NCBI GenBank assembly: GCA_031284385.1
Contig: JAISZZ010000108.1
Coordinates: 1-14,178 of the forward strand
DNA: 14,178 nt
DNA from: Treponema sp.
GTDB taxonomy: Bacteria; Spirochaetota; Spirochaetia; Treponematales; Breznakiellaceae
Reading direction: 5' to 3'
Shown: positions 7,301 through 14,042 of the stretch, piece after piece
How the letters are laid out: every line of letters begins with the position of its first letter
How positions within the stretch are numbered: the stretch's first letter is position 1
Position numbers and translations under genes: made by a program
The notes under the pieces: model-generated
What the model saw: the letters and a program-made list of their open reading frames with translations, nothing else
The model's database searches: none
Told to the model about the DNA's origin: nothing

Positions 7301-7329
7301 ATTATGTTACTAGTATATAAATCAGTCAA
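7301..7329 (-). promoter_or_regulatory. Strong predicted promoter of the sulfur-carrier operon, with interleaved palindromes
   Basis: On the minus strand TTGACT (-35, 5 of 6) and CATAAT (-10, 5 of 6) are 17 bases apart. The -10 ends 9 bases before the TusA start codon, so the message would be nearly leaderless. Two inverted repeats overlap the -10: TAGTAA/TTACTA and ATACTA/TAGTAT, each with 6-bp arms, a plausible repressor or regulator site. No regulator gene is adjacent. Confidence 0.6.
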
Positions 7330-7400
7330 GTGTTCGCAGTGAGACATCGAAAATGTAACCGAAAAAGCGCAGGTCGCCGGCAGAAATTATCAGATTTTCC

Positions 7401-8231
7401 TTATGCCCACAAATACATACGGCGAAATTGCTTTCCCGTAAACCATGCGCCGAAAACAAGAATGGCAAAAGCGGGAATCAGCGTGAACCATGTATCGGCG
7501 CTGAACAGCAATGAACGTCCTATTGCGGCGGCGAGTATGCCAATGGCGATAAAATAATACTCGCGATTGCCGCGTGTGTACGCGCCGGAAATGAAACAGA
7601 ACACGGACAACAGGACGATGGCCGTTTCCGTAATCTTGAATATATATGAAATTCCCACGACAGGGTAAAGGCTTGTGTCATAGTTAAAAGTGTCTAGCGG
7701 AATGCGTATGGCAAACAGCACGGCGATAATGAACATGGGAAATATGAAATTTTCTTCGCGCTGCATCTTTAAACCGGATGCATACAAACCGGCTGAAAAC
7801 AAGGAAAACAGACCGTAAAACCTGCCGAAAGCTATAAAACGGGCGGCTATTACAGGTATATAACTGGAAAACTGTAGAACCGTTTTAAGCGGGAGTGCGA
7901 TACGCAGAATCTCAAACGTGAACGAAAATAAAAAAATGCCAAGGAATCGTATCTCTACAGATTGCGTTTTTTCAAAAAAATAAAACATCGTGGCTTGCAT
8001 AACAAATGCAAACAGCACGGCGGCTCCAACTCCGGCAAATGCCGTATATGGCGAGGGGGCAGGCAGTATACCAGTGAGAACTGCGTATCCGCTTCTGGCC
8101 GCCGCCTTGTAATTTATCAAGCTGGGGTAAACCGGAAAAATTGTCTGGGAAAATACCGCAAAAGCAAGCAGCGCAAAAAAAGATACGGCTATTCCAATTT
8201 TCAACAGAACGATATTTTTAGATATTGTCAT
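7401..8231 (-). CDS. Polytopic inner-membrane protein of unknown function
   Basis: This 276-residue, very hydrophobic protein has about eight predicted membrane helices (roughly residues 8-28, 63-83, 95-113, 130-150, 162-178, 195-215, 226-243 and 248-266). The ATG at 8231 was chosen because the product then begins with a short MTISKN before the first helix; 21 further upstream codons are possible but read as non-membrane and cysteine-rich. Neither start has a good ribosome site. Short loops and the absence of any large soluble domain argue against a receptor kinase; I cannot assign a transporter family. The loop between helices 1 and 2 (about 35 residues) is probably periplasmic. It resembles conserved integral-membrane proteins of spirochetes only in general character, so the function is open. 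Confidence 0.75.
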   Translation of the reverse strand: MTISKNIVLLKIGIAVSFFALLAFAVFSQTIFPVYPSLINYKAAARSGYAVLTGILPAPSPYTAFAGVGAAVLFAFVMQATMFYFFEKTQSVEIRFLGIFLFSFTFEILRIALPLKTVLQFSSYIPVIAARFIAFGRFYGLFSLFSAGLYASGLKMQREENFIFPMFIIAVLFAIRIPLDTFNYDTSLYPVVGISYIFKITETAIVLLSVFCFISGAYTRGNREYYFIAIGILAAAIGRSLLFSADTWFTLIPAFAILVFGAWFTGKQFRRMYLWA

Positions 8232-8310
8232 AGATAAACAATAAGCTGAAAAGTCATAATTTTCTAGACACGTACAACGGAGCGCTGCCAACACCGGCAG
8301 AATGAAACCG

Positions 8311-8331
8311 CCCCGCCGCAGAGCGGCGGGG
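8311..8331 (-). repeat. Very stable GC-rich hairpin downstream of the HmuY-like gene
   Basis: A perfect 9-bp stem of G and C only (CCCCGCCGC with GCGGCGGGG) closes a 3-base loop. It lies 54 bases after the HmuY-like stop. Reading on the minus strand it is followed by CGGTTTCATT, a poor T-run, so a terminator role is possible but not typical. The shape also fits a REP-like or IS200/IS605-end-type palindrome. Confidence 0.55.
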
Positions 8332-8384
8332 TATTAAATCCCCACTGCGAATAACCGGTTCAAATGCCTCACCCCGCTTGCAGC

Positions 8385-9045
8385 CTAGAATTGCTGGTAC
8401 TTTACAACGTAGATATCCGTTTTATTGGCGTACTCATATCGCGATACTTGTATTTTTGAATATCCATTTCCGTCTCCGTGCTTGACAATATAAACAGTCT
8501 TTGTAACCGGATACCCGTCTCCACCTTTGTAAAATTGTTTTTGATCATAAAGCATTGTCTTAAATGGTGTATTTTCAATGCCGTTCCCCTCTTTAAACCC
8601 CGGAAAATTTATGACATTGTATGTATTATGCTGTAGGGTGCTCATAGAGTAAATGTATTTTTGCGTATCCGTAAAATATTCGCTCAATGCGCCGCTTGTA
8701 ACGGCATCCTTCTGTACAACCGAATCAAAATCAGTTTTTTCAGTATACCACACTGAACCTTTTCCGCCTGATTTGAGGTTTGCCGCCGTAGCGCCGCTGT
8801 TTGTTATTATCGCTCGCGGACGCTGAAAACCAATGTCCCATCCATCCGATGCTATCGTGTTTTCGTCAACTTGTTTTCCTGTTTTAAGGGAATAATAAAA
8901 TTTATCACCTTCCGCTACGGTAACTGTTATTGTACTGCCCCCCCCCCCCCCCAGTACCAGAACCGGCGCTGTGACTACAGCCAAGAAATATGCCGGCGGA
9001 AAAAATCAACAGTAAACAAAAACTAAACCATTTACACACTTTCAT
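8385..9045 (-). CDS. HmuY-family surface lipoprotein, out of frame at a 15-G tract
   Basis: The gene starts at ATG 9045 behind a perfect GGAGG. The first 31 codons give a lipoprotein signal (MKVCKWFSFCLLLIFSAG, then IFLGC, with the lipid cysteine at residue 23). A run of 15 G then forces the frame into QYNNSYRSGR and a stop. Removing one G, or adding two, joins the signal to a 190-residue open frame that ends at 8385. That frame reads as a HmuY domain: FYYSLKTGKQV, then DGWDIGFQRPRAIITNSG, GGKGSVWYTEKTDFD, and a C-terminal TKTVYIVKHGDGNGYSKIQ. HmuY proteins bind haem at the surface of Porphyromonas for a TonB receptor; here the neighbouring receptor is under a B12 riboswitch, so a corrinoid ligand is an alternative. 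The gene is either phase-variable and off, or the tract length is a sequencing error. Confidence 0.85.
8938..8952 (-). repeat. Poly-G tract (15 G on the coding strand) within the HmuY-like gene
   Basis: A homopolymer of 15 G on the minus strand lies straight after the lipoprotein signal codons. Lengths of 14 or 17 restore the frame; 15 is off by one. It encodes a glycine linker between lipid anchor and domain, where length changes are tolerated. Confidence 0.95.
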
Positions 9046-9077
9046 AAAAATCCTCCAAATTCAATCTGTTAAAAAAT

Positions 9078-9105
9078 AAAATCCGGCCAAATGCGGGATT
9101 TTTTT
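9078..9105 (-). terminator. Bidirectional terminator-like hairpin after the receptor gene
   Basis: AAAATCC and GGATTTT form a 7-bp stem around an 11-base loop. T-rich runs follow it on both strands (ATTTTTT on the minus strand). It lies between the receptor stop and the HmuY-like ribosome site, so it may reduce read-through into the lipoprotein gene. Confidence 0.5.
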
Positions 9106-9114
9106 ATATAAAAG

Positions 9115-9143
9115 GTTTTTCAAAATCTGCCGGTTTGAAAAAC
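9115..9143 (-). repeat. AT-rich inverted repeat downstream of the receptor gene
   Basis: A perfect 10-bp repeat (GTTTTTCAAA with TTTGAAAAAC) encloses 9 bases and starts 21 bases after the receptor stop. On the minus strand it is followed by CTTTTATAT. With the next hairpin it makes a two-stem structure in the intergenic gap, perhaps a tandem terminator. Confidence 0.5.
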
Positions 9144-9163
9144 ACTAATATAAGCATCTGAAA

Positions 9164-11104
9164 TTAGCGCCCATATTTTATGCCTATAGAAAATGTTTGC
9201 GCCGTTTCCGGGCCTATACGATCCATCTCGCCGGTAATGTTATCAATGCCGAAATTAAGCTTAAAATGTTTTCCAAAATTTATTGAAAAATAAAAATCTA
9301 AAATAAAACGCGGCTCGCTGTCCCCGCGTGTAGGATCCATAAATTTTGAAAAGTACCGGCATTGCAGCCATGTATATATCCCTGTTCTTTTAACAATATC
9401 GAGTCCGGCCTTCAACTTTAATATATGATTCGGCTGTGGAAATATTTCAGATTCCGTATCGCGATCCCATGCGAAAAGCCAGCTATAACCTGACGAAACA
9501 AATATATCATGCGGCAGTAAAAGCCTGCCCTCCGTATCAATGCCGGTACGCATTGAACGGGAAATATTTTTCGTGTCGTAATAGGCTTCAGAACCACCCT
9601 GCACTTCGATAAAAATGCGGCCTATCTCGTTAAAAAGCTCATTGTAATAGGCGTTAAATTGTAAAAATCCGGCAGTGTGCGAGTATTCCATTCCGGCATT
9701 AAAACCCAGCGAATATTCGGGCTGAAGATTTGGATTACCAAAAACTAACGCCGCGCCCTCATCGTCCCGAATCAAGTACATATCACTGAAGTCCGGCGCA
9801 CGGTAACCAAGTCCCGCACCTGCTAATAAGCGAAAATCTTTGATATGATACATACCGGACAATTTTGGCGAAACGGCAAAACCAAACTGAGAATTTCTTT
9901 CGATACGCAGTCCGGCGGCAGCCGAAAATTGAGTTATTGTAAAATATTCGGCCTGAAAAAATACAGCTTCTCTGTCTACAGATACATAATCCTTGTTGAG
10001 GTTGTATTTCTGCATACTGTTGAAAGAAGTTTCCAAGCCGCCGGTTAAAAGCAGTTTAGACGATACTTCGTAAACGCCCTGTGCATCGAGCGATATGATG
10101 TTATCGTTTTCGTAACGCTCACCCAGCGTCCATTTACCGTTGATGGCTGAATAACTGTCCCTGTTACGCTGGTAATAGTTGTCGTAGAGGCGGAACATCA
10201 ACATCAAATTTTCGACCGCCCGGTAGCCGGTTTCAATAAAAGCATCCGCCCGCAAGTAATCGAGCCTGTTCAACGCACCCTCCGCAGTGGTCAAATCATC
10301 GCGGCGCATCAGCATACCGGAAGCGCCAAATCGCAGCGAAACATCGCCTATGTCAACCGCACTGTCGAAACCGAGCCGTCCACGGTAGTATTCTGGGAGT
10401 ATCGATGCCGAATCCGTTTCGTTGTAATAAAAATCGCCGCGGGCGGCCTCTAAATCGACAGAATTTTTTACGCCGCCAACGGGAAAAGAAATAACGCTTG
10501 TAAGATTCTGCTCGCGCAATGGATTAAAATTTTCAAACATATCCGGCGTTCGCGTTGTATCAGGATCGTCATAAGCGAGAAGGAATCTATTTGTAAGCGC
10601 CACTGAAAAAGCGGCGCGGTCAGGCGGATTTTTTGTTATTATGTTGATCACGCCGCCGAGCGCGTCTGAGCCATAAAGCGCGGATTGAGGCCCCCGAATT
10701 ATTTCTACACGCTCAACATTGGCGAGCGGCAGCGTTTCACCCTTGAGCCGCTGAGCTATGCGTCCGGAAACTCGTCTGCCATTTATCAGATAAAGAACGC
10801 GGTTTTTACCAAGCCCCTGCATCTGAACATAGTCGCCCATTCCGTTTCCGGTATACACAAGCCCGTAATCGTCCAGTACATCAACGACGGTATCCGCGTT
10901 TGATTGTTCTATTTCCTCGTTACTGATTATTTCGGTTAGTACGGGGCTGTCTTTCAGACGTTTTTGTGAACGTGTTCCAGTTACGGTTATGCCTTCATCT
11001 TCAAAAACCGTGTCATATTCGGAGGGAACGGGCGCATCCTGAGCGGTAACGAAAACTGAAATAAAGATGCCGGCCAGTAAGGTCAAGAAAAATTGTTTTC
11101 TCAT
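9164..11104 (-). CDS. TonB-dependent outer-membrane receptor, probably for cobalamin (BtuB-like)
   Basis: This 646-residue outer-membrane transporter has a signal peptide (MRKQFFLTLLAGIFISVFVTA) and a probable TonB box in DEGITVTGTR at about residues 36-45. The plug domain (about 50-160) carries the typical RVLYLINGRRV, NVERVEIIRGPQSALYGSDALGGVINIITK series, and a 22-strand-type barrel fills the rest, with GYRAPDFSDMY and NPNLQPEYS motifs usual for BtuB-type receptors. The last residue is arginine (SIGIKYGR), not the common terminal aromatic. A cobalamin riboswitch lies directly upstream, which makes corrinoid import the best prediction. The HmuY-like lipoprotein gene follows on the same strand, so haem is a second candidate ligand. 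TonB, ExbB/D and an ABC importer are not in the window. Confidence 0.9.
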   Translation of the reverse strand: MRKQFFLTLLAGIFISVFVTAQDAPVPSEYDTVFEDEGITVTGTRSQKRLKDSPVLTEIISNEEIEQSNADTVVDVLDDYGLVYTGNGMGDYVQMQGLGKNRVLYLINGRRVSGRIAQRLKGETLPLANVERVEIIRGPQSALYGSDALGGVINIITKNPPDRAAFSVALTNRFLLAYDDPDTTRTPDMFENFNPLREQNLTSVISFPVGGVKNSVDLEAARGDFYYNETDSASILPEYYRGRLGFDSAVDIGDVSLRFGASGMLMRRDDLTTAEGALNRLDYLRADAFIETGYRAVENLMLMFRLYDNYYQRNRDSYSAINGKWTLGERYENDNIISLDAQGVYEVSSKLLLTGGLETSFNSMQKYNLNKDYVSVDREAVFFQAEYFTITQFSAAAGLRIERNSQFGFAVSPKLSGMYHIKDFRLLAGAGLGYRAPDFSDMYLIRDDEGAALVFGNPNLQPEYSLGFNAGMEYSHTAGFLQFNAYYNELFNEIGRIFIEVQGGSEAYYDTKNISRSMRTGIDTEGRLLLPHDIFVSSGYSWLFAWDRDTESEIFPQPNHILKLKAGLDIVKRTGIYTWLQCRYFSKFMDPTRGDSEPRFILDFYFSINFGKHFKLNFGIDNITGEMDRIGPETAQTFSIGIKYGR

Positions 11105-11123
11105 GGTTAATAATCCGTTAACC
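11105..11123 (-). promoter_or_regulatory. Hairpin abutting the receptor start codon (possible riboswitch expression platform)
   Basis: GGTTAA and TTAACC form a 6-bp stem around 7 bases, ending right at the receptor ATG. No Shine-Dalgarno sequence is visible in front of this ATG. With the B12 aptamer 30-odd bases upstream, this stem could control ribosome access, which would make the switch translational. Confidence 0.45.
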
Positions 11124-11149
11124 GTAAGCTGATACCATCAATGATGGCA

Positions 11150-11335
11150 GTCAAAGGCAGGTTTTCTGACTCAGGCGTTCACACGGACTTTCGCGCCTTC
11201 CCGTCTTGCGACAGTGGCGTAGGGACAAACCCCATAAAAGCCCGCTATTCCTTTACAGCGGCGGTACCGTGCGGGATTTTCACCCGCTTCCCTATTATGA
11301 ATCCAGCTTAACACCGGATTCCACTTCTAACGGAT
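11150..11335 (-). ncRNA. Cobalamin (B12) riboswitch
   Basis: On the minus strand the conserved elements appear in order: GGGAAGCGGGTGAAAATCCC, then ACGGTACCGCCGCTGTAA, GGAATAGC, a central paired region with GCCACTGTCGCAAGACGGG and GGAAGGCG, and lastly the B12 box GCCTGAGTCAGAAAACCTGC at about 11158-11177. This is the standard class-I cobalamin aptamer layout. It sits in the 5' leader of the TonB-dependent receptor and should shut it off when adenosylcobalamin or a related corrinoid is plentiful. Outer limits are approximate. Confidence 0.95.
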
Positions 11336-11337
11336 AC

Positions 11338-11366
11338 AGTGTGGCATAAAACATTTTTTTCATCAA
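11338..11366 (-). promoter_or_regulatory. Weak candidate promoter for the riboswitch and receptor transcript
   Basis: TTGATG (-35) and CACACT (-10, only 3 of 6) are 17 bases apart on the minus strand. The position fits a transcript starting just before the aptamer. The -10 match is poor, so the call is tentative. Confidence 0.3.
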
Positions 11367-11530
11367 GAGGCAGGGCGCAGTCGCAGAGGGAAGCGGAAGT
11401 ATCAAACGGTCTTGTGCACGGCATCATAATTTTTCTGTTCCGCTGAAGAAATGCTGGTGTATCCCGCCGAAACAGAACACAGCCTTTGTGTCGGCGATGG
11501 AAGATACCCGTCCGCCGTGCGATTTTTTGG

Positions 11531-11548
11531 AAAAACTCTCACCGAGAG
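11531..11548 (-). terminator. Possible short terminator of the GLUG lipoprotein gene
   Basis: On the minus strand CTCTC-GGT-GAGAG, a 5-bp stem with a 3-base loop, is followed by TTTTT. It lies 12 bases after the stop of the lipoprotein gene. The stem is short, so the call is moderate. Confidence 0.4.
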
Positions 11549-11559
11549 CAGCGTTGCCG

Positions 11560-13074
11560 CTATTGCCACAAAAATTTTGGGTAGCCGGCCTGTGCATCCC
11601 ATTGCCATGTCAGCGAAAAATCCCACTCTAACGAAGCGGAAAACCATGTTTCCTTGAAGGCTGCTTTGTTTTGAGGCGTTCCGTCTACAGCTTGATTAAC
11701 GCCTGACGGTTTTAATGTCATTGTGTCTAATTGAAAATTGTCTTGACTCCACGAAAGCGAACCGCCATACCCGCTCAAACCGCCGGCGGAAGTATTTGGC
11801 GACAACGTGGAAGAGGCGGAAACTGAAACCATCAAGGCGCAGCTCTTTGAGATTTCCAGTTCTCCCGTATTGCTGCCAGTTGAACCGGTTCCACCCAACA
11901 AACCGCCGGCAGCGACAATTCCCGCCAAACCGCCGCCTGACGCGCTCACTTCGCCACTTGCATAACATTGAATAATCGTTGAAACCGCAACCAAGCCATT
12001 CTCGTGGCAGCCGACTATACCGCCCGCATAGGTATCTGCGTCTGTATTACTCAAAATCACCGAGCCTCTATTGTAACATTCCTTAATAGTATTCTCGACT
12101 TGGTCAGTAAGTTTCGCATATCCGGCTATTCCGCCCAAATAACCGGCACCTGCGTTGGCGGCATCCACTTCAATCGTAAATAACATCGCGGAGCGTGTTA
12201 TAGCGCTGTTGCCTGTTATTTTCCCTGCTATGCCACCCACAAAAAAGTCTCCGCCCCCCGGTTTTACTATTTTCAAACCACGCGAATGTCCGTTTACCGT
12301 TATTTTGTCAATGGCCGTGTTTTCGGCAAATCCAGCCAACACCCCAAAACATTGCTCGTTTGCTTCGGAAAGCCTCATACTCTCGCCGGTCACTTCCAGA
12401 TTCAAATTTTTAAGTTCCGCTCCGCTAACATAGGCAAAAAGTCCAACATATTGGTACGTTGTCTCGTCTGGAAAAACAAGTCTCTTTATGGTTTTCCTAT
12501 GCCCATCAAAAACTCCCGAAAAGGGGGACGCGCCGTTTATACATAACGGATCCCAAACACCACTCAACGTAATATCCCGAATTAAGACATAGTTTCCGTT
12601 TGAAGGATATTTGGCATCTTTACCTATCGAGGCAAGCTGATTCTGATTGATTAACGGTATATAACTTTGGTTGACGTGCAGATCGTAATGCCCGCCGGAA
12701 ATAAATCTTTCATCCGATCCCTCGTTGTAATACGTTATGTTGTCGGCACCGTTACGCATTTCCACCCAAAAGGTGCCTATGGAATTTTCCTCAGTCACAA
12801 CAGGAAGCGACCATATAAAATCCGTTCCATTTGAAACGGGCGTAGTTTCCGCCAGCATATATCCGTTTTTGTCCATCGCGATGACTTTTTTTATTTCCCA
12901 TCTTGCGAACTGCTTCCCGATAAAAATACGCCCTTCCATATCGAGGGATTCGGGCGGTTCCATTACCGGATATGGCAGACAGCCAATCGAAAAGACGACC
13001 GGAAACGCGAGTATCGTAAACAATTTTACCCATGAAACAAACCATAATCGCGACTGTTCTGCCCCACACGCCAT
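11560..13074 (-). CDS. GLUG-repeat surface lipoprotein
   Basis: This 504-residue exported protein has its start at ATG 13074, because GGAGG lies five bases upstream; in-frame ATGs at 13083 and 13101 would place that site inside the gene. The signal runs MACGAEQSRLWFVSW, then a hydrophobic core to FSIGC (Cys32), a relaxed lipobox of the kind seen in spirochetes. Residues about 35-140 look like a beta-sandwich domain. From about 165 onward the chain has repeated GLUG-like units: GVFDGHRKTIKRL, YVGLFAYVSG, FFVGGIAGKITG, GYLGGIAGYAKL, TYAGGIVGCHENG, GGLAGIVAAGGLLGG and AGGLSGYGG, each followed by short strands such as ECYNRGSV and QCYASGEV. This pattern predicts a right-handed beta-helix, as in bacterial adhesins and IgA-protease-type surface proteins. 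The end, WQWDAQAGYPKFLWQ, is the usual close of this family. Adhesion is inferred. Confidence 0.87.
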   Translation of the reverse strand: MACGAEQSRLWFVSWVKLFTILAFPVVFSIGCLPYPVMEPPESLDMEGRIFIGKQFARWEIKKVIAMDKNGYMLAETTPVSNGTDFIWSLPVVTEENSIGTFWVEMRNGADNITYYNEGSDERFISGGHYDLHVNQSYIPLINQNQLASIGKDAKYPSNGNYVLIRDITLSGVWDPLCINGASPFSGVFDGHRKTIKRLVFPDETTYQYVGLFAYVSGAELKNLNLEVTGESMRLSEANEQCFGVLAGFAENTAIDKITVNGHSRGLKIVKPGGGDFFVGGIAGKITGNSAITRSAMLFTIEVDAANAGAGYLGGIAGYAKLTDQVENTIKECYNRGSVILSNTDADTYAGGIVGCHENGLVAVSTIIQCYASGEVSASGGGLAGIVAAGGLLGGTGSTGSNTGELEISKSCALMVSVSASSTLSPNTSAGGLSGYGGSLSWSQDNFQLDTMTLKPSGVNQAVDGTPQNKAAFKETWFSASLEWDFSLTWQWDAQAGYPKFLWQ

Positions 13075-13104
13075 AAACACCTCCATTAAAAACCACCACA
13101 CAGT

Positions 13105-13133
13105 AGTATATCAACAAAACAAATATTTAACAA
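13105..13133 (-). promoter_or_regulatory. Predicted promoter of the GLUG lipoprotein gene
   Basis: On the minus strand TTGTTA (-35, 4 of 6) and TATACT (-10, 5 of 6) are 17 bases apart. The -10 lies about 30 bases before the start codon, leaving room for the GGAGG site in the leader. Confidence 0.5.
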
Positions 13134-13498
13134 CAAATACTCAGCAATGTCATGGAATTCCTGTGTCTCACTGCGGCGGCTTGACGTTCCTAGCCGCATA
13201 GCATTACACTGTCAGCATGTATCTAAAGGGTAAGCGTACAAGCAACGGTTTCCCCGTCTACAGCCACTATAAGCGGTCTTGCGGCGGTTTCCGGCGCACT
13301 ATTCGCTCACTTTTCATCATCTATCCCCCCCCCCCCCCTCATACGCGGGTAACTTTAGCGCGTGCATATTTTCTGTAAAGAATACTACCTGTTATAAAGA
13401 TACTTTTTCTTTAAAAACAATTTCATTTTCTGTCACTCACCGGAACATTGTTTTCGTTTATATTTTTCCCAAATCTTTTTCTCTTCAAAGAGGCCATT
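13134..13498. other. Divergent intergenic region without a gene
   Basis: About 365 bases separate the GLUG lipoprotein gene (minus) and the HU-like gene (plus). It holds the 14-C tract and no open frame that looks like a gene. Minus-strand bases 13164-13175 share a 12-mer (CGCAGTGAGACA) with plus-strand bases 7335-7346, perhaps traces of a decayed mobile element. A TATAAA at 13393-13398 could be the -10 of the downstream gene, but I see no convincing -35. Confidence 0.6.
13325..13338. repeat. Intergenic poly-C tract (14 C)
   Basis: A run of 14 C on the plus strand lies 160 bases upstream of the HU-like start codon and about 190 bases upstream of the GLUG gene's predicted -35. Tracts of this length are slippage-prone. 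It resembles promoter-linked G/C tracts of other spirochetes. Confidence 0.95.
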
Positions 13499-13936
13499 AT
13501 GGCAGTAATCAATTCGGTAAGCGAGGTTTTGCACCGGATACGTGTAAAACTCTACCCAAACTACCTTCCCAATACGGAAGGCGCGTACATCGCCCGCACG
13601 GACAACGAGGCGTCCCTGTCCGTCGAGGATGTGTGCGCGGCACTGAATAACCGGGGCGGCTTTACCGGTAACTACGACGACCTGGTGGAACACGTCCGGC
13701 AGTTCTTTGACGAGGCGGCCTACCAGTTCTGTGACGGCTTCGCGGTGAACACGGGCTACTTCTCCGCGCACCCCAACGTGGGCGGCACCTTCGACAAGGT
13801 TACCCATGTTCACGACACGGAGAAGCATCCGGTAACGTTCCGCTTTCGCACCCGCGCCCCGTTGAGAGCGCTGGCCGAGCATATCGCGGTGGAGAATAAA
13901 CCGGAGGTGAAGCCGTTATGCGGCTTTGAATCATGA
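13499..13936 (+). CDS. Short HU/IHF-like DNA-binding domain protein
   Basis: This 145-residue protein starts at the ATG at 13499, behind AGAGG; a TTG at 13448 would add 17 hydrophobic residues but would swallow the ribosome site. It reads as the HU/IHF-like domain found in many Treponema and Bacteroidetes proteins, often joined to a DUF4469-type C-terminal domain: VKLYPNYLPN, then SLSVEDVCAALNNRGGFTGN, FFDEAAYQFCDGFAVNTGYF, the AHPNVGGTFD arm and HPVTFRFRTRAPLRALAEHI. Such proteins are thought to bind DNA, though some have unknown roles. The chain stops soon after the domain (KPLCGFES), so the usual C-terminal domain is absent. Base composition is more GC-rich than the adjoining intergenic DNA. 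A small membrane protein gene follows 106 bases later. Confidence 0.65.
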   Translation: MAVINSVSEVLHRIRVKLYPNYLPNTEGAYIARTDNEASLSVEDVCAALNNRGGFTGNYDDLVEHVRQFFDEAAYQFCDGFAVNTGYFSAHPNVGGTFDKVTHVHDTEKHPVTFRFRTRAPLRALAEHIAVENKPEVKPLCGFES

Positions 13937-13984
13937 TGGTACCCGCATATCGCGGATACACAAACCAATTTAACGGCGGAAAAC

Positions 13985-14003
13985 CGCAATGCGAAGCATT
14001 GCG
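13985..14003 (+). repeat. Hairpin between the HU-like gene and the next gene
   Basis: CGCAATGC and GCATTGCG form a perfect 8-bp stem with a GAA loop. No T-run follows, and a good ribosome site (AAAGGAGA) lies about 30 bases downstream, so it is probably an intercistronic element and not a terminator. Confidence 0.5.
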
Positions 14004-14042
14004 CGACCGCCTGCGGGGTGGAACTCGCAAAGGAGATTAGAA

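Noticed and set aside
8385..8984. Reading the HmuY-like gene as a shorter intact gene starting near 8984
   Set aside because: That start lies in the wrong frame within the signal-peptide codons and has no ribosome site; it would give a protein with no proper signal, while the real start at 9045 has GGAGG and a perfect lipobox.
11402..11647. An 81-codon minus-strand frame between the riboswitch and the GLUG gene
   Set aside because: It overlaps the end of the GLUG gene out of frame, contains that gene's likely terminator, and has no ribosome site.
13433..13882. A 149-codon minus-strand frame opposite the HU-like gene
   Set aside because: The plus-strand frame has family motifs and a ribosome site; the minus frame has neither.
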